Positions 1 through 12,500 of a DNA stretch of 64,000 nucleotides are shown here, in pieces. The notes under the pieces were generated by a model, which was not told the DNA's origin, did no database searches, and saw only the letters and a list, made by a program, of their open reading frames with translations. The first letter of the stretch is position 1; each line of letters opens with the position of its first letter. The DNA comes from Pieris napi (lineage: Eukaryota > Arthropoda > Insecta > Lepidoptera > Pieridae): assembly GCF_905475465.1 (NCBI RefSeq), contig NC_062250.1, positions 4,300,501 through 4,364,500 on the forward strand, in the 5' to 3' direction. The position numbers and the translations under genes were made by a program.

Positions 1-530
1 TAGTGGGTCATTGCCCTCAAAATTCCGTATTCAGTGACATCCTAAACCAGTGCACTCGAAATTTATCCCATTGTGTAAGAAACAACGAGTTTCAATGTGT
101 TTCTCCAGGAAGGTTCAGTGATCTTTGGAGTAGAGACACTTATTATATTTGTGTAAGACACAAAAGCAAGTTTGTAAGGTTTAGGCTAAGGTGCCAAAAA
201 GGATACATTTTAAATAGAACGTCCATAACATGTGTTGAGGATCCTGTTATTGAAAAGCAGTCATTTACATTGGAATCATATTCAACATCAAGCAGTAGTA
301 GTAGCTCGGATTCTAAATCAGGCCAAATTGAAAGCAATACAGATGTTGAATTTAAATGCAAAAAAGAGGGGGTTTTTCCTGATCCTAACCATTGTAGGAA
401 ATACTACGTTTGTAAAAAGATATCGAAATCGAAAATTCGACTTAAGAAGAAAAACTGCGATTCGGATGAGGTTTTTAATAAAAAGAAGAAAAAATGTGTC
501 GATGAAGATAGCTATGAATGTGAAACATAA
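1..530 (+). CDS. Chitin-binding (CBM14 / peritrophin-A) protein, 3' part only
   Basis: The open frame enters from the left edge and stops at 530, so only the last 175 or so residues are visible and the start lies outside the window. Cysteines fall in CBM14 spacing. There is the tail of one domain (CPQNSVFSDILNQC), a second from about residue 31 (CVSPGRFSDLW, YYICV, RLRC, ITC), a Ser-rich linker (about residues 92-110), and a third from about residue 119 (CKKEGVFPDPNHCRKYYVC, then KKNC, KKKC, YEC). The family is secreted and binds chitin in cuticle or peritrophic matrix. The third domain is very Lys-rich, unlike the acidic or neutral relatives further along, which may mean it binds another polyanion. 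It converges on the CBM14 gene at 751-1777. Domain assignment is good; the full architecture is unknown. Confidence 0.75.
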   Translation, partial: VGHCPQNSVFSDILNQCTRNLSHCVRNNEFQCVSPGRFSDLWSRDTYYICVRHKSKFVRFRLRCQKGYILNRTSITCVEDPVIEKQSFTLESYSTSSSSSSSDSKSGQIESNTDVEFKCKKEGVFPDPNHCRKYYVCKKISKSKIRLKKKNCDSDEVFNKKKKKCVDEDSYECET

Positions 531-720
531 GTGTACACAAATCTTTTATTTATTGTAATTTACTATTTAACGTTGGGTAAAATATAATTCGTTATAATTG
601 TTAAATGTGTATGATTTTTATTTCAATGTCTAGAAGTATGAGCTCATATCTAAAGTGAAGAATGTTTGCGATTTAATAACATAACATTAAAGAGGTTACA
701 AGGTACAATTCAGTCTTATA

Positions 721-726
721 AATAAA
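721..726 (+). terminator. Possible poly(A) signal AATAAA for the 1-530 gene
   Basis: AATAAA lies 190 nt after the stop at 530 and just outside the stop of the convergent gene at 751, so the two transcripts would end almost back to back. No closer AATAAA is seen on the + strand after 530. Confidence 0.35.
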
Positions 727-750
727 AGCACTTTCACATAGAAATTAATC

Positions 751-1777
751 TTAGTTATTATTTCTTGGCCTTCTAAAAGCAGAGCCCGCACCTTGCAAAA
801 ATTGGTCCTCATCGTCCCTTTCCAGTGCGAGGCAGAAACTATTAGAAAATACAGTGCATCGAATTTTGTTTTCTCCTCGAGGTGGTCTTTGGGGACAAAA
901 GTACGTAACACGTGATGGACTGTCTTCACTTGTCACTGCGAATTTATAATTCTCACATTCAATAGGCTTATGAAGCTGGTCGTATGCATTAATAGGTTTA
1001 CGGTTTCCAACTGGCTCCGAGTAGAATTTATTTTGTGTAGTACTATTTGTAAGAGGACATTTATATTTCTCTGGTGACGTGCATGCTCGTGTGAATCCGT
1101 TAAATATTGTTTGTCCAGAACATTGGAATTTTAGGCCTTGGAATCTATTTTTATTGGGAATGCACATGATATACCCTTTGCAGCCTGGAACGCTGGTGTC
1201 AGCAAGGCGTTCGTTACGATAGCACCGGATGTTTCTGGTTATAACTGGATCTATGTAGTTAAAAGTGCTTTCACAGACGTCTGTTGACTCTTCGTTGCAT
1301 ACGGTGTTAGATGGACAGCGAAAGCTGGGACCTAAAACATTGCCTTCTTCACAAATACGCACTCTAGTAATCCCGTCGCAAACAAATCCATAAGGACCAC
1401 ATTCGAGTCTACTGGATATGTAGTTACGTCCTCTGCACTGAATAGCCGGAAAAACCTGAAGATAAACAATTGTATATTATGTATACCTTTCCATTTTACA
1501 AGGTAAAGATACTTTTAATTACTTTGCAGATGAGAACTATTCCTCATTGATTTTCCAATACATCAATTAGCTATTTGAAATCCGGGAATTCTTAAGTTCA
1601 TTATGCTTAATAAGTGCGTTAAGCACGATCCAAAAATTTTAATTAACTTGATCGTATGAAGTCACCACATGATTTTACAGCCAGTGTCAACGGAACAGAG
1701 GAAAAGTTTGTATATTAAAGTTAAAAACTTGAAAGACTTACCGTAATCACAAATATTCCAAAGAGTAACTTTTCCAT
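751..1777 (-). CDS. Secreted chitin-binding (CBM14-like) protein, 246 aa, two exons
   Basis: Exon 1 (1742-1777) encodes the signal start MEKLLFGIFVIT and ends at a GTAAG donor. Exon 2 (751-1455) begins after a TTCAG acceptor in phase 0 and reads VFPAIQCRGRNY onward to TAA at 751. Two CBM14-like cysteine sets follow: about residues 18-68, somewhat irregular, and 88-143 (CYRNERLADTSVPGCKGYIMC ... FNGFTRAC ... YKC). A third region has only some of the cysteines (CENYKF, YFCPQR, IRC, SFC), so it is probably a degenerate domain. The product should be secreted and act on cuticle or gut chitin. The signal-exon plus single-large-exon structure matches the CBM14 genes at 23-31 kb. The start is chosen because only the upstream ATG gives a hydrophobic leader. 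Confidence 0.78.
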
Positions 1778-3064
1778 TTTTACATAAATTAGTTGTAACT
1801 TGGTGACATCCAAATGAATACTAACGCGTAACGGAGAAAACTTTCAAATACGATTTTCGCATCCAATTATCATATTTAACACTTCTTGAAGAAATGAGAT
1901 CGTGTCACTGGTTCATTGTATTGTGATAAATATACTGGCCGAGTTTAAGTTCCGATTCTAATAGAACTAACCAGATTTAAACCTATATTACGCTTTTTAC
2001 ATAACCTGACGTTTTGAGTGCTTTTCGCGCTCTTAAATCTTTTTATATGCAATAGGCATTATTAGACAGTGTTATACAGTGTATAGACTGAAAAATCTGG
2101 GTCCTGTAGGGATGTGAAAAAATAATCGATTATTAAAAAAATAGATTAAAATCGATTTTTGTAGGCGATTTTTATATTTAAAATAATCGATTAATAAACG
2201 ATTATTTTTATAATTGAAAATCAATCACAGTCGATTTTTCATCTGCCACCTCCCGACATTATGTGTGGTCTTTTATAACCCGGACCTCGAAATATTAGGG
2301 ATATTCGATATACATCGATGTTTACAATGCGATACATTGAATCCGATGCTTTGAAGATGTATTGATATACTCGATGCATTGATGTTTTTTTATAAAACAC
2401 CGAAAGGATGATAAAACCAGTTAATTTTACAAAAACTCAAGTTTGAATGGAACACTAAATAACTATTTAAAAGTAAAATGAATTTATTCAGTAGCACAAG
2501 ATTATATACAATAAAAAAGACAACAAAAATGCTGCAATGTGCTACTGAAACTGAAAAGGCATACACTCAGCATTTATCAAATTTCACCTAAAATCTATCA
2601 AAACGAGATTAAGTTAATTTCGATTTTTCTTAAACGTTAATTTGTGTTTATAATTTCTATTGTTTATTTTTAATTAATAAAACCATGAAAAAAAAAACAT
2701 TTAGGGTGTTTATTGAAATGAATTCAAAAATTAGGAAAAAATCGATTAATAAAATAATCTATTATTTATTAATCGATTTTTCATGCTAAAAAAACAATCG
2801 ATTAATAAAAAATCGAATTTTTATGCAGAATGTCACAACCATCCAGTGTCCTGTATCCTTGTAGCCATATGCCACAATAAATATATTGTATTATGTAGGG
2901 CGTGCCCTATATTATATCGTAGTTATTGTTAGGGCGTTTTGTATTCCTGGTTATAAAGCAGAAAATAGCAGAGCTAAGCTCGCCGAACGAACTGATAAAA
3001 TCCAGCATTGAAAAACAGCAGTTTGTGGTAGAACAGGGAATTTAGTAAGTAACATAAAAAATAA
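1778..3064. other. Intergenic, upstream of the 751-1777 gene; mostly repeat DNA
   Basis: No coding ORF is supported. 1780-2060 is likely upstream or promoter sequence of the minus-strand CBM14 gene. 2101-2870 is an AT-rich repeat described separately. 2871-3064 shows nothing recognisable. Confidence 0.5.
2101..2870. repeat. AT-rich element with many AATCGATT motifs, possibly hAT-like
   Basis: The two ends (about 2101-2240 and 2740-2835) are rich in AATCGATT and related words in inverted arrangement. The outer edges read CTGTAGGGATGTG on the left and CACAACCATCCAG on the right, a very imperfect inverted pair. The centre has no coding capacity. This looks like a non-autonomous DNA element with repetitive subterminal ends, but no clean target duplication is visible. 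Confidence 0.35.
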
Positions 3065-3408
3065 ATCAGTGCCGCTACAGATCTGGGCCTCAGATTTCTA
3101 TATCTGTTTTATGATTCCTCCTGTACCTAAAGGCCGATTTACATTATCTTAGTGTTTAGGAGAGTGCTTTAGGATAGTACTTTAGTTGAAACATGTAAAC
3201 GCTACTTGCTTTAGTAAACGCTACGCTAAAGAACTTGCCTTTCAAGTTGTACTAAAGCACTCTCCTAAACACTAAGATAATGTAAATCGGCCTTGACACT
3301 CGCCGTCGAGTTTTTAGGTCGAAAGTCTATTGGTGCACAGCCAGGGATCGAATCTACGACCTCAAGGATGACAGTCGCACATTAAAGCCACTAGGCCAAC
3401 ACTGCTCA
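3065..3408 (-). repeat. tRNA-derived SINE (family A), split by a MITE
   Basis: The minus-strand head has an A box like TGGCCTAGTGG and a B box like GGTTCGATCCC. The tail ends near 3065 with the sequence shared by copies at 27730, 42305, 59430 and 61793. Between 3130 and 3294 the SINE body is interrupted by a palindromic element; removing it restores the SINE order (..CCTCCTGTACCT / GACACTCGCCGTCGA..). Confidence 0.8.
3130..3294. mobile_element. 165-bp MITE with 41-bp perfect terminal inverted repeats
   Basis: 3130-3170 and 3254-3294 are exact reverse complements (ends AAGGCCGATTTACATTATCT). The 83-bp centre has no ORF. It lies inside a family-A SINE, so it is the younger insertion. No unambiguous target duplication can be read, so the superfamily is open. 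Confidence 0.85.
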
Positions 3409-3504
3409 AGTATTTGATATAGGTCTCAACAAGAAAAATTCTGTTGAATATGTATTTTATTGTAAACGTATCAGGTAAATAAAAAAATATATATTGACTA
3501 TTCT

Positions 3505-3510
3505 TTTATT
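3505..3510 (-). terminator. Poly(A) signal of the mS39 gene
   Basis: AATAAA on the minus strand, 33 nt beyond the TAG stop at 3543, which is good spacing for a short 3' UTR. Confidence 0.6.
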
Positions 3511-3542
3511 TCCAACTAAATTATTATTCACTAAAACTAAAT

Positions 3543-6500
3543 CTAATCACTGTCCGAAGAATCGCTATCACTCTCCGAACTCGAGGAATCCATGGGTGCA
3601 CCGGTTTTTGCCCTGAAAAGTTTCCGGTATTAATATAAAAAAATATTACAACAATATCACAAAATGCATTTATTTATTTAAATTGCAAACAAATGTTAGG
3701 ATAACATGTTTCATAATCTTTATATATATAATTCTTTTGAATAAAACACAATTTTGACCGGATTGAAGTTATGTATTATTATAAATTTACAACTATTTAA
3801 CATAATTTTAAATTTATCCGACGTTTCGCGTGCTTTACAGCGTGCGTGGTCACGGTGACTGAAGACAAAAGATGTTGAATGTCAAAAAGTATCACAGCTG
3901 CATATAATTCTTCTGTGAGTGTGTATGTCACTGAACTTCTCTCAAACGACTGGACCGATTTTGATGAAATTTTTTGTGTGTGTTCAAGGGGATCTGGGAA
4001 TGGTTTAGATTCACAAATCAGCCCGCCAGATGGCGCTGCAGTCGGTACTTTCATACTTTGCTTTACTAATCGCTTGAAATATCATGCAGGACAACGTCTG
4101 TCGGGTCCACTAGTAATTCTATAGATTAGTGTTTTAACACACGTACAGTACAATTATATATATAAAGATATTAAATTAATCGTGGTAGGTAGGTACTTAC
4201 AAATGAAAAGCTTCTGCGATGACAAGTGCCGACGGGTGCAATGAAGCTTCAAGGGCAGATCTCGGCTCCTGGAGTAACGTCTGGACTTCCTCAGCTGGTC
4301 TATTCAACATAACTCCAAGTGTCTCCACACATGCTTTCGTTGCTTCTTCGAAACCGCACTCAGCAAGGTAGGTTAGTGCAGTCTGAAATACGTTGAAATT
4401 TATCTATCTCTGCAGTGTAATACAGATTACATCAACATACATACATACATGTGTACTTATGTACACGCGTTAGAAATTATACTTCTTTGGCGTAACAAGA
4501 TAAAAATCTTTATGAAAATGTTCGTCTTGTACCTACGTTTGTAGAAAAAACAACAATAACAATAGAAGAAAGGTATTTAATATATTGAAAGTATAACGCA
4601 TTATCTAGATAAATAAAGTTTATTTAAATATCACAAAAAAATTAAGAAATGGACATTTTTTATTTTAAAATGTTGACTATAACTTCAGGGTGTTGGTTTA
4701 TTGTGCGCGCGCATCGTAAAAAAATACTCTCTTTACGCCAAAATAAGTATAACTTCAAAAATCTAATTAAATAACTTAAAAAAACTTCTGCTAAAAAAAT
4801 AAGTGTTAAAATATCTTCGCGTTGCAAAACCTGTTGCGTAAATTATACAAAATATTAGAACAATACACTCACTTGGTGATTAGTTCCATTAGCAATCCAA
4901 ACAAGTCCAAGCATGTGGTTAGTAAATTGTGAAGTTTCGTTGCTCGCGTTAAGGAATTGCAGTGGGCCGTTACTTGGACACAATGTGTAACGGCGTAACA
5001 AGCAAGCCCAAAGGCAATAATGACATTAAACAGTATTTAAAAAAAATCTTTTATACAATACATATGTAACAATTTTGTATAAAGACACAATTCAATATAC
5101 AACACATTAATGGTCTGTCGACAATTGTTTGGACATGCTCGGTGAGTCGTTACCTGGGCACGATGTATAACGGCCAATGCAACGGCTTACAAGCTATGTC
5201 CAAACAGGTTTGATAATGTAATACATCACATTTTTATACAAGAATACATTTCACATAGATCGTTAGACTACTATGATGAGTATTGTAAGGGCATGCTCGG
5301 TGAGTCGTTACCTGGGCACGATGTATAACGTCCAATGCAACGGCTTACAAGCTATGTCCAAACAGGTTTGATAATGTAATACATCACATTTTTATACAAG
5401 AATACATTTCACATAGATCGTTAGACTACTATGATGAGTATTGTGAGGGCATGCTCGATGAGTTGTTACCTGGGCACGATGTATAACGGCCAATGCAACG
5501 GCTTACAAGCTATGTCCAAACAGGTTTCATAAAATAATACTTCACATTCTTATACAAATATACATTACACATAGGACGTTGGAATACTATGATGAGTATT
5601 GTAAGGGCATGCTCGGTGAGTCGTTACCTGGGCACGATGTATAACGGCCAATGCAACGGCTTACAAGCTATGTCCAAACAGGTTTGATAATATATTACAT
5701 CACATTTTTATACAAATATACATTTCACATAGATCGTTATTCTACTATGATGAGTATTGTAAGGGCATGCTCGGTGAGTCGTTACCTGGGCACGATGTAT
5801 AACGGCCAATGCAACGGCTTACAAGCTATGCCCAAACAGGTTTGATAATATAATACATCTCATTTTTATACAAATATACAAATCACATAGAACGTTGGAA
5901 TACTAGGATGAGTATTGTAAGGGCATGCTCGGTGAGCCGTTACCTGGGCACGATGTATAACGGCCAATGCAACGGCTTACAAGCTATGTCCAAACAGGTT
6001 TGATAATATATTACATCACATTTTTATACACATATACATTTCACATAGATCGTTAGGCTACTATGATGAGTATTGTAAGGGCATGCTCGGTGAGTCGTTA
6101 CCTGGGCACGATGTATAACGGCCAATGCAACGGCTTACAAGCTATGTCCAAACAGGTTTGATAATATATTACATCACATTTTTATACACATATACATTTC
6201 ACATAGATCGTTAGGCTACTATGATGAGTATTGTAAGGGCATGCTCGGTGAGTCGTTACCTGGGCACGATGTATAACGGCCAATGCAACGGCTTACAAGC
6301 TATGTCCAAACAGGTTTGATAATATATTACATCACATTTTTATACAAATATACATTTCACATAGATCGTTATTCTACTATGATGAGTATTGTAAGGGCAT
6401 GCTCGGTGAGTCGTTACCTGGGCACGATGTATAACGGCCAATGCAACGGCTCACAAGCTATGCCCAAACAGGTTTGATAATATTATAATACGTCACATTA

Positions 6501-9500
6501 TTATACATTTATCATAGATCGTTAAGAATACTAGGATGAGTTTTGTAAAGGCATGCTCGATGAGCCGTTATCAGGCACGATGTATAACGGCCAGAGATTT
6601 TATACAAACTTACAAATTATGTTTTAATATTCCAATTTATAAAATATCTAACAAAGCTAGCTAATTTTATAACGAATAATAATAACTAGGCATTTCGATC
6701 TCAGCATGTCGAGACTATCTTTATCAGCGGTAGCGTTAGCACCATAAACTAACAATGTTACAACACTGTCAGTTTACTTATACAACTGACATTACTAGAA
6801 AATTTGCTATACTAATTCCAACGCTGAGAAAAATAGACTCCAAATGATATAATAATACATAACTGGACCATGCATCTTATCAAAATGTCACACTCATTAT
6901 TTCTAATACCACGGGTTACAGTAGGCATGTCAACAGCGATGATTATATTATATATACAAATAAATGAATGGAAGATTGTATGTCGTTAAGGCATGTTCGG
7001 TGAGCTAAAGGCTTAGAAGGTTAGTAGTACATCAGATGTTTATACAAGTATACAAAGTACTTAGAACGTTACAACACTAGGATGAGTTTTATAAGGGCAT
7101 GCTCGATGGGTCGTTACCTGGGCACGATGTATAACGGTCAATGCAATGGCTAACGAGCTATGTCCGAACACGTTTGATAATATAATACATTGGATTTTTA
7201 TACAATTATACAAAGTACATAGAACGTTACAACACTAGGATGAGTTTTATAAGGGCATGCTCGTTGGACCTGGGCACGATGTATAACGGTCAATGCAATG
7301 GTTAACGAGCTATGTCCGAAACGTTTGATAATATAATACATGTGATTTTTATACAAATATACAAAGTATTTATAACGTTAGAACACTAGGATAAATTTTA
7401 AAAGGGCATGCTCGGTGTACCTGGGCACGATGTATACCTGCCAATGCAATGGCTACCCAGCTATGCCCCACTTATATATATTACAAACACGATTAATTAT
7501 TAATATACTGGGTGGCGTAAAAGTACTGGCACTAAAGAAAATTTGTTTATTGTTTTTATATGACATTCCTGTCATTCTGTTGTTGAAAATTGTGTAGTGA
7601 ACAAATGTAAAATACACTGAAAATAAACATGGACCGTTTTACTCCCCAAGAACGTGGAATAATCGTGTCAATGTTCTTACGGAATAATTCATCAGTGATA
7701 AAAATACAACGTGAATTTCGTCGACGATTTCCCCACCGTCCGGCACCGATTGGTCGCACAATCCGACGCTGATGAGTCATTTGAGTTTTATACGGGAACA
7801 TCTTTAAGTCTTTCACCAAAATACGCTGCAGGATCCGTCTGGAAATGCCCAATTGCGTGGCACGTCGTTCGCGCACAGCATCGATATTTTCAGCTGAACG
7901 GCCTGTTCTTGGTCTCCCAGACTTAGGTCTATTCAATGTTGAGCCAGTTGCTTCAAGGACGGACGATTTACAACGTGTTGTATTTTTATCACTGATGAAT
8001 TATTCCGTAAGAGCATTGACACGATTATTTCACGTTCTTGGGGAGTAAAAGGGTCCATGTTTGTTCACTACACAATTTTTAACAACAGAATGACAGAAAA
8101 TGTCATATAAAAAAATAATTAAATTTTCTTTAGTGCCAGTACTTTTGCGCCACCCAGTATTACATTCAACAGTTTATAATAGGTAGGTTAATTTATAGAT
8201 ATATATATTAATAATTTACTAAACATACATGTGAAAAGGCATATCTTAGAGATGGATTTGCAGTTAGTTGAATCTTTATTGGAATTGTAGTAAAAACGAA
8301 CCTAGCGAGATGTGTACCGGCTCCGAGAAAACCGATGCACCACTCGCGCAGTACGTCTCAATTGTGGAACATGTTTCTATATTCACAAAGAAAATGTACA
8401 CAAAAGTAAGCAAGAAAGTCGCAAGGCAAATCGCAAACGCACGCAATGTTTTTATAAATTGAGAATACGTTTTTTTTACACTAGCAACCCTGCGGATATT
8501 CACAGACTAAGAGCTATAAATGTCAAGCCTTACCTTTAAACCTAAAGCATTTATCAATAAAGCACTGCTATGACAACTTTCGGTACTTCAGTCTTACCTT
8601 CGGGAGCTAAAACCTTACCCAAATGCTACGAATTCATAATTCTATAAAAAAATAATACTTACAGCTGCAATACCCGGTTTTCCGATGTTAGCGGCCTTTT
8701 TCGCGACCGACGCCAATATTTCAGGTTTATCCGGTACGCCCACAGCCTGCTCGGATCGAAGCCTTCCCAAAGCCTCTCCAACAACCTCCCAGCTGGGGTC
8801 ATCTTTATCGTTCACGTCCGCACACAAATCTATTATATTCGCTAAAGCTGTTGCTGATAACCTGTTAAACGTAATAAAGATATACGTGTCGCAGCAAATT
8901 AGCTTAATTAGCCGTTTAATCAACAGCCTCTAATAAACAATAAACTCTTTGACGTAATATCACATCATGTTATCGTGAAATTCGTGCTGTCATGGAACAC
9001 TTTAACTTAACAGAAAGAAGTCAGCGACAGTGCAGACGGAACGTAATTTGAAGCTCAAAGTTACAGAGTACTGAACAATTAAACAGATAAAAAATTAGCT
9101 TAATAAACCAATTTATTAATAGCTTAGCCTCTTAACTAAACAGCGCCGTTTAACTAGCGGCCTGAAAGATATTCAGCAAGTTGATCAAACAGCTAGGCAA
9201 ATGACTTGGTACGATGACGTTTCAACACTTGCCTACTTGACTGTTAATTTAAATTTAGTTGCATTTTTTGCCACTCTAACGAAACAAAACTCTCAATATG
9301 GCGTCGGAAACCACAACATTGATGGTGTTTTCCAAAGTTAAATGAAAAACAAATGCAATAGAAGAGTGTGGTGGGATAATAATGCGAATTCAGCTGTGAC
9401 TGACGCAAGCAATTTAATTTTTAAAAGAATATTTTTATGTCAGATGTTACATCTATTTTATTTCTGCCACATCACTCTATCGTACGAATGGCCTAAGCAT

Positions 9501-12500
9501 TAGCCAGTTTATTAAATGTTGTAACAAACGCTATGGCTGAACATCTTTGAGGCCGCTAGTTAAACGGCGCTGTTAAAATATTATATATTATTCGAACAAA
9601 TATTCTACTAAAATATTTCTGACACAGAATTCCTGATTGTTAATAAACAAACAAAAAAATTATTGAAAATATAATTACTGTTGTGTAGGTGTCCTTCTAT
9701 TTTCATTCTGTTCTTGAATCAATTGTCCAAACTTAAGCATATCGGCTGCGGCATTTCGGATTTTCTCTTTAATTTCATCTTCTGCAAAATATTTTTCAAT
9801 TATTTTAGATTTATTACTAAACATATAATTACTGTTGATAAGAGGAACTATGTTTAAATCGTCGAATAGAAAAAAATAGCTTTCATTTGATATATATATA
9901 TCTTTGTATATGTACTTATTGTCCTAGTAAAAATAGCATTACCTTAAAAAGCGATATATTGGAATCGTAAAAATTTAATCAATTAATTATTATAAATGGT
10001 GATTATTCCTTTTTCCCCAAATTTTTTAATTAAAATAAATATTGATATTAGGTTTCACATACCTTGGTAAGAATAGCATTGGCAGAGTGCATTCAGTAAT
10101 TGTTCAACAATTTTAATTCTTTTCGCGAGACCAAATACGACAAGTTGGGACCAAACTTCGGCGAGTCTATCACCAGCCCCAGCTACTTCCAATGTCTTTA
10201 TTATCTGAAAAAAAAACTATAAATACTGGAAAAAAATTTACGCCTACCCTCTAAATGCATGGACATTTAAAAAACGAATAAATATTGATGAAAGTTCCTA
10301 ATTTTTTTTGTTATATAATAGGAGGGCAAATGAGCTTGCGGGACGTCCAAAAAGGGCAGTCATCGAAGCCCATAGACTCCCATTTTTAGTGGGCGCGTTG
10401 CCGGCCTTTGAGGGTTCATCATTTCGATATGACTTTTCGTTTCCGAGAAATGTGTCAACAAACATAAAATAATCATCAAATTTACTTAAATGTTATCCAA
10501 TATCACATACATTAATAATTATTATGAGCATAGGTTTTTATTTTTCCACACTATGGTTGCCTGGAAGAAATAGCTTATTAGCGATAAGCCGCCCGTTGCC
10601 TAATAACTTATGTGACCTGTTTTTTTTATATGTTAAGGTTAAGTGTAATGAAAGTAACTTATTTTCTTTTTGGCTCAAAAACCATTAATTCGCGGCAAAC
10701 ATGCGTGTGCGCACTCACCTCTTCCATAACAGATGGCTCAGGTACATATATGTTTGGTATTAACATGTCCAACAACTGTGCCGTTTTCTCGAATGGGGCG
10801 TGTCTGAAAAGTTACTTTTCTTAAGTGTATATATATATTTAAATTTAATTATATTGGATGGAAGCTAACAACAGATCCAAATGGAAACTTCAGGAGAAGA
10901 ACTTTACACAAAAGGGATCCTGCAGAACACACAGAAACGGAAATAACTTATACGTAGACTAAGAGTATAATTACCAAACTAAAACCCATTTGATATGTAA
11001 TTTTTTTAACAGTATGGAATAAAAGTTGCTTCATTATTATTTTATATTGATATAATTAGTGTACAGGTGCTAATTAAAGATTTAAGTTAGCGCCTGGTAG
11101 ATACAGGTGACCTCAGAGCTGGTGCATACAGCGAGGAAATGCTGCCAGCATTAAAGGTACACTGCCACAGGGACCAAACTTTTGTAAATTCGTTTTATTT
11201 ATCAATTTAAGTATTATTATTACTATTTATTTCGTAATCCTACAGCTTATATAAATTATATACAACAAAAACAATTATACTAAATATATAGCCAAAGACA
11301 TACATAATATATACAAAAAGGTTCAAACATTTACGACAGGAAAAAACTATAAAAATGATTAAATACGTAATACCTAATTAACAATGTTAATGTTCTGTAT
11401 TTGACAATTAAATTATTTGTGTAGTTTAGCTTTTACTGTTTTATTATTATGTTTGTTTTTTTTTATTTATGCCCTTAATATTTATTTTTTTAATTTTCCA
11501 TACTAGGGTTGCCTAAAGAAATCGCTATCTTAGGCCGCTCGTTGCCCAAAACCTATTTATATCTATGTTTATGGTAACGAAATAAATAAATACCTGCATG
11601 TTACCGTGACCAAATGCCTATAATAAATGCTTTCTTTATAAGCGTCTCCTACCAACTTGTAGTTATCACCCTTCATTAGTAATGCGTGTACACGCTCGGC
11701 AAGGTTTATATCCTGTGGAAAAAATTACAGAATAACTAATTAAATTATTAAAACTAATTAGACTAAACTATAAAATTAGAATAACTAAGTACTTATGTAC
11801 ACGCGTTAGAAGTTAAAAGAAAAAATCTTTTCAAAAATTTTATTCTACGTTTGTAGAAAAAACGATACTAACAATTTGGAGGAGGCTTTTACCCGTGGAG
11901 TTTCCGAATCGTACTAAAGGAAGTTAGGTTTCCGAGTAACAAGAAAAAAATGTTTATAACAAATCTTAACTGTATATTCATTGATTTGTAAAGATTGGAA
12001 ATAATTATAATGATAAATAAATAAAAAATAATTTTGTATCCTACCCTCACTTTAATTTTTTTGTGATTCTCATTACTACCACGATTTATAAATATTTTGG
12101 GAGTAGATATATTTGGCAGGAAAATTAAAATTCTAATAGAAAAGAATTATTTTAATCGGCAAAATTTTTCTTTTTTAGTAGGCTGTGCACCGACTTTCTA
12201 TGTGCGCTAACAGTCGCTCGTATGGTGAGCAAACACCAGCATGTCTCAAATCGAAGATGCCAGACAAAATACTCATCACCTATTTTTTATAGACCAGAAG
12301 GCAAACGGGCAAGAGGCCCATCTGATGTTAAGTGATACCTTGGACCCCTTTAATGCCAGAGGGATCGTGAGTGCGTGCCCGTCTTTTAAGAATTGGTACG
12401 CTCTTTTCTTGAAGGAACCTAAGTCGAATTATACCTATGTCTATAAAATTAAAGAAACTGATGCAATCTGAGGGAAGTGACATAATATAAATTTACCTGT

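Noticed and set aside
5651..6477. Two nearly identical 64-aa ORFs (5651-5845, 6283-6477)
   Set aside because: They are successive reads of the 158-bp tandem repeat, with no start context or domain.
4965..6600. Regularly spaced repeats resembling a CRISPR array
   Set aside because: The whole 158-bp unit is repeated, with no unique spacers, in a eukaryotic intron.
7556..7936. 126-aa minus-strand ORF as a host gene
   Set aside because: It lies wholly inside the mariner-type element and matches its transposase linker.
12241..12471. 76-aa ORF as a gene
   Set aside because: Antisense shadow of a family-B LINE tail.
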